From Patulibacter americanus DSM 16676 (GTDB lineage: Bacteria; Actinomycetota; Thermoleophilia; Solirubrobacterales; Solirubrobacteraceae), in the NCBI RefSeq assembly GCF_000420025.1, contig NZ_ATUD01000014.1, forward strand, positions 31,237-95,236: a DNA stretch of 64,000 nt, written 5' to 3'. The translations under genes and the position numbers were made by a program. The notes under the pieces are model-generated. The model did no database searches, was not told where the DNA came from, and saw nothing but the letters and a program-made list of their open reading frames with translations. Shown here one piece after another: positions 41,883-50,820 of this stretch. The number at the start of each line of letters is the position of its first letter. The first letter of the stretch is position 1.

Positions 41883-42850
41883 GCGCGGGCCCCGTCGGGG
41901 TGCGACAGCGGGCGCAGCTCCTTCCACAGCGCCTCGGGCACGTCGGCGGCGAAGGCCGCGGCGTTCGCGCGGACCTCGTCGGCGGAGCGCGCGCCGATCA
42001 GCACCGACGCCACCGCGGGGTCCCGCAGGGGGAACCGCATCGCCGCAGTGGCCGTGGCGACGCCGTGGGCAGCGCAGCGCTCGCCGATCCGCGCGGCGCG
42101 CGCCAGGACGTCGTCCGACGCGGGCGCGTAGTCGAACGTGGCCCCGGGCCGGGGGTCCAGCAGCACCCCGCTGTTGAAGACGCCGGCGGCGATCACGGAG
42201 ACGCCGCGCTCGGCGCAGAGCGGGAGCAGGTAGTCGGCGCCCGAGCGGTCCAGCAGCGTGTAGCGCCCCGCCAGGAGCACGCAGTCGACGTCGGTCTCGC
42301 GCACGATCCGCGCCAGCGGGCCGGCGGCGTTCATCCCGGCCCCGACGGCCCCGATCACGCCCTCGTCGCGCAGCTCCAGCAGGGCGGGCAGCGCCTCGGC
42401 GATCGCCTGGTCGAGGTGGTCGTCCGGGTCGTGGACGTGCAGGACGTCGACGCGGTCGAGCCCGAGCCGTTCCAGGCTGGCCTCGAGGGAGCGGCGCACG
42501 CCGTCCGCGGAGAAGTCGAACGCGACTCCGCGTCCCCGGGTGTCGGCGAAGATCCCGACGCCCCCGCCCTCGCCCTCGTCGCGGGGGACGACGAGCCGGC
42601 CGACCTTCGTGCACACGACGAGCTCGTCGCGCGGACGGCCGCGCAGCGCCGTCCCGAGCCGCTCCTCGGCCCGCCCGGCGCCGTACTGCGGGGCGGTGTC
42701 GAAGGTGCGCACGCCGGCGTCCCAGGCCGCGTCGACCGTGGCGCGGGCGTCGTCCTCGGGGACGGGCCGGAACATCCCGCCCAGGGGCGCGGTGCCGAGC
42801 GCCAGCGCCGTCACGGGGACGGCGGTGCGGCCCAGGGTGCGGGCCTCCAT
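41879..42850 (-). CDS. Aldo-keto reductase, probable L-fucose 1-dehydrogenase
   Basis: The protein has 323 residues of the AKR TIM-barrel fold. FDTAPQYGAGRAEERLG carries the catalytic Asp/Tyr, CTKVGRLVVPRD the Lys and HVHDPDDHLDQA the His region. The sequence resembles D-threo-aldose/L-fucose dehydrogenases, which oxidise L-fucose to L-fucono-lactone with NAD(P)+. ATG 42850 shares a base with the mutarotase stop. It is the first oxidative step of the pathway. Confidence 0.88.
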   Translation of the reverse strand: MEARTLGRTAVPVTALALGTAPLGGMFRPVPEDDARATVDAAWDAGVRTFDTAPQYGAGRAEERLGTALRGRPRDELVVCTKVGRLVVPRDEGEGGGVGIFADTRGRGVAFDFSADGVRRSLEASLERLGLDRVDVLHVHDPDDHLDQAIAEALPALLELRDEGVIGAVGAGMNAAGPLARIVRETDVDCVLLAGRYTLLDRSGADYLLPLCAERGVSVIAAGVFNSGVLLDPRPGATFDYAPASDDVLARAARIGERCAAHGVATATAAMRFPLRDPAVASVLIGARSADEVRANAAAFAADVPEALWKELRPLSHPDGARA

Positions 42851-43161
42851 CACAGGCTCCACACGACGGGCAGGGTCTGCGCGTCGCCGCCCGGGCCGTA
42901 CTCGTGGCGCACGGCGAGCAGCGCGCCGATCCGCTCCTGCCACGCCACGTTGACGGGCAGGTCGGCGAGCTGCGCGAGCATCGCGGCGTAGTCGTCGCAC
43001 TCGACGACGTGGAACAGCTCGAGGCCGCTGCGCCAGATCGTCCACTCCTGCACCCCGGCCGCGCGGATCGCCGCGGGCAGCTCGCCCGAGAGCTCGGCGT
43101 GGGCCCGGTCGTACTCCTCCTCGGCGCCGGGCTTCAGCCGGGTGTGCAGGGCGACCCTCAC
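42850..43161 (-). CDS. L-rhamnose/L-fucose mutarotase family protein
   Basis: The protein has 103 residues, the usual size of COG3254 mutarotases. It has RVALHTRLKPGAEEEYDRAH at the N-terminus, WTIWRSGLELFHVVECDDY in the middle and WQERIGALLA near the end. It interconverts sugar anomers to feed the dehydrogenase. GTG 43161 overlaps the permease stop as GTGA. Given the pathway, the sugar is most likely L-fucose. Confidence 0.85.
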   Translation of the reverse strand: MRVALHTRLKPGAEEEYDRAHAELSGELPAAIRAAGVQEWTIWRSGLELFHVVECDDYAAMLAQLADLPVNVAWQERIGALLAVRHEYGPGGDAQTLPVVWSL

Positions 43162-44219
43162 GCCTGGCTCCGCCCGCTGGTGATGCGGGAGAGGATGAGC
43201 GCGAAGAGGATGATCCCGCCGTAGATCGCCTTGATCCAGAACGGCTCGACGTGCGCCAGGGTGAGCAGGTTGTCGACCATCGACAAGAGCAGCACGCCGC
43301 AGAGCGCGCCGAAGATCGTGCCGCGTCCGCCGTCGAGGCTGACGCCGCCGATCACGGCCGCGGCGAACACGGTGAAGATCATGCCGTCGCCGAGGTTCGC
43401 GTCGATCGCGCCGATGCGGCCCGCGAGCACGAGGCCGGCCAGCGCCGCGAGCATGCCGCCGATGACGAAGACGAAGAACGCGATGCGATCGACGCGGATG
43501 CCCGCGGCGCGCGCCGCGTCGGCGTTGCCGCCGATGGCGTAGAGCGCGCGGCCCGCGCGGTGGTAGCGCAGCACGAGCCCGGCGATCAGGAACGCCACGC
43601 CGGCGATCCAGGCCGAGATCGGCACCCCGACGAACGTGCCGGAGCCGATCGTGAAGAACGCCTCCGGGGCGTCGAACAGCGTCTTGCCCTCCGTCGTGCC
43701 GACCTGCACGCCGCGGAGGATCGTGAGCATCGCGAGGGTGACCACGAACGCGTTGAGCCCGAGCTTCACGGTCAGGAACCCGTTGATCACGCCGACGACG
43801 GCGCCCACGAGCAGGATCACCACGATGCCGACCCATACGGGCAGCTCCGTGCCGAACCCGGCGGCGGCCGCGGGGATCACGAGCATGATCCCGAGCGCGG
43901 GGGCCAGCCCGGCGGTCGACTCGAGCGAGAGGTCGAACTTGCCCGTGAGCAGGATCAGCGTCTCGGCGAGCACCAGGAGCGCCAGCGCGGACGCGGCCCC
44001 CAGGACGTTGAGCAGGTTGTTGCCCGTCAGGAACGTGCCGTTGATCAGGCCGCCCACGACGAGGATGACGACCAGCGCCGGCACGAGGGCCAGGTCGCGG
44101 TAGCGCGCCAGGCGCGGCGCCGAGCGCGGGCGATCCGTCCCCCCGGTCTGCGGCGGCGTCGCCGGCGGTGTCCCGTGGACCGCGGCCGGGGCCGTGATCG
44201 TCGAAGCCGATTCACTCAT
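43158..44219 (-). CDS. Ribose-type (RbsC-like) ABC sugar permease
   Basis: The protein has 353 residues. After a cytosolic N-terminal tail of about 45 residues there are eight to ten hydrophobic helices of the BPD_transp_2 family, including TGKFDLSLESTAGLAPALG, LGLNAFVVTLAMLTILRGVQ, RALYAIGGNADAARAAGIRV and GGVSLDGGRGTIFGALCG. It forms the channel of the monosaccharide importer with the ATPase and binding protein next to it. It overlaps the ATPase stop by 8 nt. The likely substrate is L-fucose. Confidence 0.9.
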   Translation of the reverse strand: MSESASTITAPAAVHGTPPATPPQTGGTDRPRSAPRLARYRDLALVPALVVILVVGGLINGTFLTGNNLLNVLGAASALALLVLAETLILLTGKFDLSLESTAGLAPALGIMLVIPAAAAGFGTELPVWVGIVVILLVGAVVGVINGFLTVKLGLNAFVVTLAMLTILRGVQVGTTEGKTLFDAPEAFFTIGSGTFVGVPISAWIAGVAFLIAGLVLRYHRAGRALYAIGGNADAARAAGIRVDRIAFFVFVIGGMLAALAGLVLAGRIGAIDANLGDGMIFTVFAAAVIGGVSLDGGRGTIFGALCGVLLLSMVDNLLTLAHVEPFWIKAIYGGIILFALILSRITSGRSQA

Positions 44220-45762
44220 GGGTCTCCTCCACTCCCTCGATGTGCGCGACGAGCGCGCCGTCCTGCCATCCCGCCTGGAGCTCCGCCGTCAGCGTGCCCT
44301 TGTGCAGCACCACGACGCGGTCGCAGGGCCGCAGGTCGTCGAGCTCGTCCGAGACGATCACGACCCCCGTCCCCGTGTCCCGCACGCGGTCGACCATGCC
44401 GAGCAGCGACTCCTTGCTCTTCACGTCGACCCCGGCCGTGGGGTTGATCAGCACCAGCGCCTTCGGGTCCGACGCGAGTGCACGCGCCATCACGACCTTC
44501 TGCTGGTTGCCGCCCGACAGGCCCTCGACGGGCTGGTCGGGGCCGGCCGTCACGATGCCGAGCGCCTCGATCCGCTCGCGCGCCCAGGCGCGCTGCTTCG
44601 CGGGCGAGATGAACCCGTGTCCGGGGCCCAGGCGGCCCGCGATCGTCATCGACGCGTTCTCCGCCACCGAGAGCTCGGGGACGATCCCCTGGCGGTGGCG
44701 GTCCTCCGGGACGAATCCGACGCCGGCCTTCAGCGCCTCTCGGACCCCTCCGCCGCGCAGCGGCTGGCCGTCGACCTCGACGGTGCCCGCCTCCGGCTTG
44801 CGCAGGCCCGCGAGCGTCTCCGCCAGGGCCACCTTGCCGCTGCCGCTGGCGCCCGCGATCCCGACGACCTCGCCGGCCTTCAGCGCGAAGTCGATCCCGG
44901 CGAACTCCGGGGCCGTGAGCCCCTTGGCCTGCAGCACGACCGGCTTGCCTTCCCCGGCGCCGACGCGGGGGCTCGGCAGCGTCAGGCCGCCCGGCTCGCC
45001 CGTCATCGCGTCGATCAGCGCGGCCTTGTCGAGCTCCTCCACCGGGCTGGTGACGATGTGCCGCGCGTCGCGGTAGACCGTCACGGCCTGGCAGACCTCG
45101 TAGACCTCGGCGAGGTGGTGCGAGATGAAGAGGAACGTGACGCCCTCGGCCTGCAGCACCCGCATCTGCTCGAACAGCCGGTTGATGGCGCGGCCGTCGA
45201 GCTGCGCGGTCGGCTCGTCGAGCACGATGAAGCGCGCCCCGAACGACAGCGCCCGGGCGATCTCGACGAGCTGGGTGGCCTCGACGGTGAGGTCGCCCGC
45301 GATCGCGTCGACGTCGACGTCGACGCGCCAGCGGTCCAGCAGCTCGCGCGCCTCGGCGCGCAGGCGTCCCCAGCGGATCCGCCGGCCGGCCGGCGCCTGG
45401 CGGTTGAGGAAGATGTTCTCGGCCACGGTCAGCCCGGGCACGACCGTCGAGTGCTGGTAGACGCAGGCGACACGGGTCTGCCACGCGGCGCGGTCCGTGA
45501 GCGCGGGGGCGTCCTCGCCCGCGAACCGCACGGTCCCGGCGTCGGGGCGGCCCAGTCCCGTGAGGATCTTCACGAGCGTCGACTTGCCGGCGCCGTTCCG
45601 GCCGACGAGCGCGTGCGACTCGCCGGGCTCGACGCGCAGGCGCACGTCGTCCAGCGCGACGACCGGGCCGTAGCGCTTCGTGATGCCCACGGCCTCCACG
45701 ACCGGGAGCCCGGCGGGCGCGCCGGCGGCCGGCGCGCCCTCGGTGATGGATGCGGTGCTCAT
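44212..45762 (-). CDS. Ribose-type ABC sugar importer ATPase, duplicated domain
   Basis: The protein has 516 residues. The first ATPase domain (about 22-255) has Walker A GRNGAGKST, the signature-like LTVEATQLVEIARAL and Walker B FIVLDEPTAQLD. The second (about 270-505) has GASGSGKVA in the Walker A position, LSGGNQQKVVMARAL and ALVLINPTAGVDV. In the second domain the Walker A ends GKVA rather than GKT/S and Walker B ends in N, the usual degenerate pattern of RbsA-type proteins. It follows the binding-protein gene by 13 nt. Confidence 0.92.
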   Translation of the reverse strand: MSTASITEGAPAAGAPAGLPVVEAVGITKRYGPVVALDDVRLRVEPGESHALVGRNGAGKSTLVKILTGLGRPDAGTVRFAGEDAPALTDRAAWQTRVACVYQHSTVVPGLTVAENIFLNRQAPAGRRIRWGRLRAEARELLDRWRVDVDVDAIAGDLTVEATQLVEIARALSFGARFIVLDEPTAQLDGRAINRLFEQMRVLQAEGVTFLFISHHLAEVYEVCQAVTVYRDARHIVTSPVEELDKAALIDAMTGEPGGLTLPSPRVGAGEGKPVVLQAKGLTAPEFAGIDFALKAGEVVGIAGASGSGKVALAETLAGLRKPEAGTVEVDGQPLRGGGVREALKAGVGFVPEDRHRQGIVPELSVAENASMTIAGRLGPGHGFISPAKQRAWARERIEALGIVTAGPDQPVEGLSGGNQQKVVMARALASDPKALVLINPTAGVDVKSKESLLGMVDRVRDTGTGVVIVSDELDDLRPCDRVVVLHKGTLTAELQAGWQDGALVAHIEGVEETHE

Positions 45763-45775
45763 CGCGACGTCCGGG

Positions 45776-46831
45776 TCAGCTCTTCGTGTTGCCCCACAGC
45801 GCCGGATCGTCCACGTTCTCCTTCGTGACGAGCGGCGCGGGGAGCTGGTCCTCGAGGTTGCCGTTGGGCAGCTTCACGATCGTGCTGTCGTGGTCGGTCT
45901 TGCCCGGCTTGAACGTCTCGCCCGCCATGGCGCGCTTGAGGTAGTCCAGCCCGTACTGCGCGTACGTGTCCGCCGGCTGCGAGACCGTGGCGTCGATGGT
46001 GCCGGCGCGGATCGCGTCGAGCTCCTGCGGGATGCCGTCGTTGGAGATGATCGTGATGTGGCCCTTCTCGCCGGCCTTCTTCAGGGCACCGGCGCGCTTC
46101 AGGGTCTGCAGCGTCGGGGCGAGGTACACGCCACCGGCCTGCATGTAGATGCCCTTGATGTCGCGGTTCTGGGCGTAGAGGCTCTCGAGCCCGGCCGCGG
46201 CCTTCTCCGACTCCCAGTCGGCGGGGATCTGCAGGACCTCCATGTCCGGGTAGTCCTGCTTCATGCAGTCGCGGAACGCCTCGGAGCGCTCGCGGCCGTT
46301 GATGGAGGACAGGGCGCCCATGATCTGGACGACCTTGCCGGACTTGATCTCGTCGCCGAGGAACTTGCAGGCCTTCTGGCCGTACGCGACGTTGTTCGCG
46401 CGCACGACCATCGCGACCTTGCCCTTCTCGGGCGCCACGTCGACGCTGACGACGGGCACGTCCTTGCGCTCGGCGAGCTTGAGGGCCGCGCCGATGGCGG
46501 CGCTGTCCAGCGGGGCGACGACGAGGCCCTTGATGCCCTGACTCAGCAGGTTCTGGATGTCCGTGATCTGCTGGGCCGGCTTGCCGTCGGCGTTGACGGC
46601 GGGGAGCGCGTCGACGCCGAGCTCCTTCGCCTTCTCCGGGACGTAGGCGCTGTAGGCCTGCCAGAACGGCGAGGTCAGCAGCGGCAGCTCGACGCCGACC
46701 TTGCCGCCGCCGCCCGAGCCGCCGGAGGCGCCCGCGTTGCTCGTGTCCTCGCCGCCGCTGCCGCAGCCCGTCGCTGCCAGGGCGATGGCCGTCAGGCTCG
46801 CGATCGTGCCCAGTGTCTTCCGTACGCGCAT
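45776..46831 (-). CDS. Periplasmic-binding-type sugar-binding lipoprotein
   Basis: The protein has 351 residues. A lipoprotein signal ends at ALAATGCGSG (Cys23), then a Ser/Gly linker. The type-1 periplasmic-binding fold (about 45-330) has LPLLTSPFWQAYSAYVPEKA, QGIKGLVVAPLDSAAIGAAL, VPVVSVDVAP and ISNDGIPQELDAIRAG. It binds the sugar outside the membrane for the RbsC-like permease. GAGAGGA precedes ATG 46831. A 132-nt gap separates it from the SDR gene, so an internal promoter is possible. Confidence 0.9.
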   Translation of the reverse strand: MRVRKTLGTIASLTAIALAATGCGSGGEDTSNAGASGGSGGGGKVGVELPLLTSPFWQAYSAYVPEKAKELGVDALPAVNADGKPAQQITDIQNLLSQGIKGLVVAPLDSAAIGAALKLAERKDVPVVSVDVAPEKGKVAMVVRANNVAYGQKACKFLGDEIKSGKVVQIMGALSSINGRERSEAFRDCMKQDYPDMEVLQIPADWESEKAAAGLESLYAQNRDIKGIYMQAGGVYLAPTLQTLKRAGALKKAGEKGHITIISNDGIPQELDAIRAGTIDATVSQPADTYAQYGLDYLKRAMAGETFKPGKTDHDSTIVKLPNGNLEDQLPAPLVTKENVDDPALWGNTKS

Positions 46832-46963
46832 TCGGTGTTCCTCTCTCCGTGGTTTCCCTCCCCCCGGCGCGGTGCGACCGCTGGCCGCTTCCGCCGCCGG
46901 GCTCCTCCAGACCCTCCGCCGCGTCGCGCGGCGCTCCCGGGGCGTCGCCGCCGCCGGGGTCCC

Positions 46964-47716
46964 TCAGTCCTCGCGCGGGCGCAACCGCAGCCCCTGCATC
47001 CCGCCGTCGACGGCCAGCGCGATCCCGGTCGTGGCCGAGGCCGCGGGGCTCGCGAGGTACGCGATCGCCGCGGCGACCTCGTCGGCCGAGACGAGTCGGC
47101 CCGTGGGCTGGCGCGCCTCGAGCGCCGCGCGCTCGGCCTGCGGGTCGGCGGCCGCGTCGAGCAGGCGCCCGACCCACGGCGTGTCCGCCGTCCCCGGGGT
47201 CACGCAGTTCACGCGGATCCCCTCGCGGACGTGGTCGGCGGCCATCGCCAGCGTCAGCGAGAGCACCGCGCCCTTGCTCGCGGAGTAGAGCGCCCGGTTC
47301 GGCAGCCCCGCGGTCGCCGCGATGGAGCAGACGTTCACGATCGCCGCGTGGTCCGACGCGCGCAGGTGGCCCAGCGCCGCGCGGCTCGCGCGGACCATGC
47401 CGACGACGTTCACGTCGAGCACGCGATGCCACTCGGCGTCGTCGTTGTCCGCCACGGTGCCCTGGGCGCCGATGCCCGCGTTGTTGACGAGCACGTCCAG
47501 GCCGGACAGCAGCTCGGCCGCCTCGCCGACCGCGCGGTCGACGGCCGCGGCGTCGGAGACGTCGGCCTGCACGCAGGCGCGGTCGGGCTGCCCCGAGACG
47601 TCGCGGTCGAGCACGACGACCCGGGCGCCGCGCGCCTCCAGGTGCAGAGCGGTCGCCAGGCCGATGCCCGAGGCGCCGCCCGTGACGAGGACCCGCAGGC
47701 CGTCGAGGTCGCTCAT
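46964..47716 (-). CDS. SDR dehydrogenase, probable 2-keto-3-deoxy-L-fuconate dehydrogenase
   Basis: The protein has 250 residues of the classical SDR type. It has the cofactor motif [12 protein letters not shown] (about 12-23), LVNNAGIG, the catalytic Ser in [15 protein letters not shown] with Tyr and Lys, and the C-terminal [12 protein letters not shown]37 after strand 2 (VVLDRD) favours NAD+. It would oxidise 2-keto-3-deoxy-L-fuconate to the 2,4-diketo acid cleaved by the FAH protein. The ATG overlaps the fuconate dehydratase stop (47713-47716). Confidence 0.87.
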   Translation of the reverse strand: MSDLDGLRVLVTGGASGIGLATALHLEARGARVVVLDRDVSGQPDRACVQADVSDAAAVDRAVGEAAELLSGLDVLVNNAGIGAQGTVADNDDAEWHRVLDVNVVGMVRASRAALGHLRASDHAAIVNVCSIAATAGLPNRALYSASKGAVLSLTLAMAADHVREGIRVNCVTPGTADTPWVGRLLDAAADPQAERAALEARQPTGRLVSADEVAAAIAYLASPAASATTGIALAVDGGMQGLRLRPRED

Positions 47717-49059
47717 CGTGCCGCCTCCGCGTCGGCCCACACGGAGCCGCCGGGGAACGCGTGCGCCGCGAGCGACTCCGGGCGGATCTCCGAGCTGTAC
47801 CCGGGGGCCAACGGCGTGACGTAGCGCCCGTCGCGGACCTCGCAGGGGTCGACGAAGTGCTCGTGGAGGTGGTCGACGAACTCGACGACCGCGCTGTCGA
47901 AGCTCGCGCCGACGGCGACGAAGTCGAACGCCGCGAGGTGCTGCACGAGCTCGCAGAGCCCGACCCCGCCGGCGTGCGGGCAGACGGGCACGCCGGCCTT
48001 CGCGGCCATGAGCAGCACCGCGATGACCTCGTTGACGCCGCCGAGCCGGCAGGCGTCGATCTGGCAGAAGGCCATCGCGTCCTCCTGCAGCAGCTGCTTG
48101 AACATCACGCGGTTCTGGACGTGCTCGCCCGTCGCCACGCCGATCGGGGCGACGGCCCGCGCGATCCGGGCGTGCCCGAGGACGTCGTCGGGGCTCGTCG
48201 GCTCCTCGATCCACAGCAGGTCGAAGGGCTGCAGCTGCGCGACGTAGTCGATCGCCTCGTCGACGCCCCAGACCTGGTTCGCGTCGACCATCAGGCGGTG
48301 CTCGGGACCCATCGCCTCGCGGGCGATGCGGCAGCGGCGGACGTCGTCCTCCAGGCTCGCGCCGACCTTGAGCTTGATGTGGGTGAACCCCTCATCGAGC
48401 GCCTCGCCCACGAGGCGGCGGAGCTTGTCGTCGGAGTACCCGAGCCAGCCGGCCGACGTCGTGTACGCCGGGATGCCCTCGGCGCGCAGGAGCTCCTCGC
48501 GCTCCGCCCGGCCGCCCGCCCGCTCCTCCAGGAGCGCCAGCGCCTCGGCGGGGGTGATGAAGTCCTCGATGTAGCGGAAGTCGACGACGTCGACGAGCTC
48601 CTGCGGCGTCATGTCCGCCAGGAGCTTCCACAACGGCTTGCCCTCGCGCTTGGCGTAGAGGTCCCAGACCGCGTTGACCACCGCGGCCGTCGCCATGTGG
48701 ACGACGCCCTTCTCCGGCCCGAGCCACCGCAGCTGCGTGTCGCCGACGAGGCTGCGCCAGAACCCGCCGAGGTCGGCCAGCAGCTCGTCGACCGAGAGGC
48801 CGACGACGAGCGGCCGCAGCGCCTCGATCGCCGCGACCTCGACCTCGTTGCCGCGGCCGACGGTGAACGCGAAGCCGTGGCCCTCCAGGCCGTCCTCGGC
48901 GTCCGTACGTAGGACGACGTAGGCGGCGGAGTAGTCCGGATCCGGGTTCATCGCGTCCGAGCCGTCGAGGGCGCGCGAGGTCGGGAAGCGCACGTCGATG
49001 GTCTCGAGGCCCACGATCGTGGTCCCGGTCACCGGCGGCGGAGCGTCGTGCTGCAGCAT
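47713..49059 (-). CDS. L-fuconate dehydratase (enolase superfamily)
   Basis: The protein has 448 residues, the length of FucD/ENOSF1-type enzymes. It has HIKLKVGAS with the catalytic Lys pair, the metal ligands D in MVDANQVW, E in [10 protein letters not shown] and E in [11 protein letters not shown], and the catalytic His in [11 protein letters not shown]. It dehydrates L-fuconate to 2-keto-3-deoxy-L-fuconate. The N-terminus contains [20 protein letters not shown], typical of this subgroup. ATG 49059 is separated by 3 nt from an operator-like AGACATCCGA site. First gene of the operon. Confidence 0.93.
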   Translation of the reverse strand: MLQHDAPPPVTGTTIVGLETIDVRFPTSRALDGSDAMNPDPDYSAAYVVLRTDAEDGLEGHGFAFTVGRGNEVEVAAIEALRPLVVGLSVDELLADLGGFWRSLVGDTQLRWLGPEKGVVHMATAAVVNAVWDLYAKREGKPLWKLLADMTPQELVDVVDFRYIEDFITPAEALALLEERAGGRAEREELLRAEGIPAYTTSAGWLGYSDDKLRRLVGEALDEGFTHIKLKVGASLEDDVRRCRIAREAMGPEHRLMVDANQVWGVDEAIDYVAQLQPFDLLWIEEPTSPDDVLGHARIARAVAPIGVATGEHVQNRVMFKQLLQEDAMAFCQIDACRLGGVNEVIAVLLMAAKAGVPVCPHAGGVGLCELVQHLAAFDFVAVGASFDSAVVEFVDHLHEHFVDPCEVRDGRYVTPLAPGYSSEIRPESLAAHAFPGGSVWADAEAAR

Positions 49060-49073
49060 TGATCGGATGTCTA
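49060..49073 (-). promoter_or_regulatory. Operator-like site next to the fuconate dehydratase start
   Basis: On the minus strand TAGACATCCGATCA directly abuts ATG 49059. It shares AGACNTCNGA with the sites at 40242 and 37679 and with the gntR palindrome. Confidence 0.5.
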
Positions 49074-49291
49074 ACAGCGATTTCGGGCCGTGGGGGAAAT
49101 TCTCTCCGCGATAACACGACATAGACCCGATGAACACGGGAGGCCGGCACCAAAGGGCCCAGGGGCCACCGGACTGCGCAGGGCGTGCGGATCCCGACCG
49201 CGCCAGGACGGCGGCGGTCGGGACCGCCCCCGTCGGGACGGCGCAGTCGTCGGAGGTCTGGCGGGGCCGGCCGGCAACGCGTCGGCGGCGG

Positions 49292-49310
49292 GTCCGGCGG
49301 AAGGCCGGAC
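49292..49310 (-). terminator. Terminator hairpin after the first LuxR gene
   Basis: GTCCGGC and GCCGGAC arms flank a 5-nt loop about 42 nt beyond the stop at 49353. The rest of 49074-49352 holds no gene; GGCGGTC-GG-GACCGCC at 49213-49228 is another perfect palindrome. Confidence 0.5.
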
Positions 49311-49352
49311 GGAGAGGGCCGACGGAGGCCGGACGGGCAGTCCCGAAGAGGC

Positions 49353-50753
49353 TCAGGCGATGAGGCCGAGGCGCATCGCGCTGGCGACGGCCGCCGCGGC
49401 GTCCGACGCGTCGAGCTTCGCGTAGATGTGCGCGAGGTGGGTCTTGACGGTGGCGGCGCTGATGAACAGCGTGGCGGCGGCCTGCTGCGTCGTCAGCCCC
49501 CGCGCGGTGAGCTGCAGGACCTCGAGTTCCCGCGCGGTCAGGCGCGCCGCGCCGAGCAGCCCGCGGCGGCGCCCGAGGAACTCGCCGATCTCGTGGCCGA
49601 GGCCCCGCAACGAGCGCATGAGCCCCTCCGTGACGTGGCCGTCCTCGCGCAGCGGCACCTCGACCACGGCCACGACCTCGCCCCCGGCGAGCGCGGGGAT
49701 GGCGAGCACCGCGGGCAGCCCCGCCTTCCGGGCGGCCGCGTGCCGCGGGCCGCGGCGCATGATCGTGCCGTCGGGGTCGAAGACCGGCTCGCCACGCGCC
49801 CACGCCGCGCCGGCCACCTCGACCCCGCGCCGCAGGCGGGCCTCGTGCGTCGCGGCCCAGAACGCCTCGAGCGGGACGTACGGGTCGGCCCAGACCACGC
49901 GGGCGACGAGCGCGTCGTCCTCCTCCGTCCACAGCACGCCGCCCGCGCCGTCGAGCGCCTCGGCGAGCCCGGACAGGAGGCGCTCTGCCCCCGGCTCCAG
50001 CCCGTCCCAGGCGGCCAGCGCCTCGGACACCGCCATGTGCGCCGCGACCTGCTGGTCCGTCTCCCACTGCTCCGTGACGTCGCGGACGGCGCCGACGAAC
50101 CGGACCGGGCGGCCCGCCGCGTCGCGCTCGACCGCCCCCAGGATCCCGCGCAGGTGCCGCACCCGGCCGTCCACGACGACCCGGTACCGCATCGGCCGCA
50201 GCGTGCCCTCCTCCCGCATCGCCTCGATCGCGGCGTGGATGCGAGCACCGTCCGCGGGATGGACGAGCGCGGCGACCGTCTCTGCGTCGGGCTGGGGGTC
50301 CCCCGGGGCCAGGCCGAACAATCGCCGCATGTTCGCCGACCACCGCAGCTCCCCCGTGTCCGCGTGCAGCTCCCAGCTCCCCGACCGGGTGACGACCTCG
50401 GCCTCGCGGAGCAGGGTCCCCTCCTGGTCGACCGCGTCGGCCTGGGAGGTCACGGTCAGGTGCGTCGCGTCGTCGCCCGGGCGGGAGACGAGGACGCCCG
50501 CCGCTTCGGGGTCCACCTCCGCCCGTCCGCTCGCCGCGGGATCTTCCTGCTCCTGGCGCTCGAACACCCAGTTCGGGATCCGCAGCTCGACCGCCGGACG
50601 TCCGTGCCGCTCCGTCCGCCGGAAGCCCACGAGTCGCTCGTCCCCGGGCGCCGTCCGCGTGAGCCGACCGCCGGTTCGGACCGTCACGGGCCCGTCCGCC
50701 GGCGCGGCCTCCTCGGGAGCGTCGCTCCGTGGCTGTGACGGCGACGGGACGAT
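49353..50753 (-). CDS. PAS-GAF-LuxR transcriptional regulator, copy 1 (probable ATC start)
   Basis: The protein has 466 residues from ATC 50753; GTG 50687 would give 444. A PAS domain (about 120-240) has [20 protein letters not shown] and [11 protein letters not shown]; a GAF-like domain (about 245-395) has [14 protein letters not shown]; the C-terminal LuxR HTH (about 400-465) has [20 protein letters not shown] and [12 protein letters not shown]. It probably senses light, redox or a ligand and controls transcription directly. The ATC start is preferred because TAGGGT lies exactly 6 nt upstream, the frame is open, and the paralogue has the same layout with an equal-length extension. Confidence 0.8.
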   Translation of the reverse strand: MVPSPSQPRSDAPEEAAPADGPVTVRTGGRLTRTAPGDERLVGFRRTERHGRPAVELRIPNWVFERQEQEDPAASGRAEVDPEAAGVLVSRPGDDATHLTVTSQADAVDQEGTLLREAEVVTRSGSWELHADTGELRWSANMRRLFGLAPGDPQPDAETVAALVHPADGARIHAAIEAMREEGTLRPMRYRVVVDGRVRHLRGILGAVERDAAGRPVRFVGAVRDVTEQWETDQQVAAHMAVSEALAAWDGLEPGAERLLSGLAEALDGAGGVLWTEEDDALVARVVWADPYVPLEAFWAATHEARLRRGVEVAGAAWARGEPVFDPDGTIMRRGPRHAAARKAGLPAVLAIPALAGGEVVAVVEVPLREDGHVTEGLMRSLRGLGHEIGEFLGRRRGLLGAARLTARELEVLQLTARGLTTQQAAATLFISAATVKTHLAHIYAKLDASDAAAAVASAMRLGLIA

Positions 50754-50759
50754 GCGTAC

Positions 50760-50765
50760 ACCCTA
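50760..50765 (-). promoter_or_regulatory. -10 box TAGGGT, N6, ATC 50753
   Basis: This -10 box has leaderless spacing, but the codon at the transcript 5' end is ATC instead of ATG or GTG. Confidence 0.5.
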
Positions 50766-50820
50766 ACCTCGGGCGGGGCCGAGGAGGACAGATTCCGACC
50801 GTTCGTCCGCTCCGGCGTGC

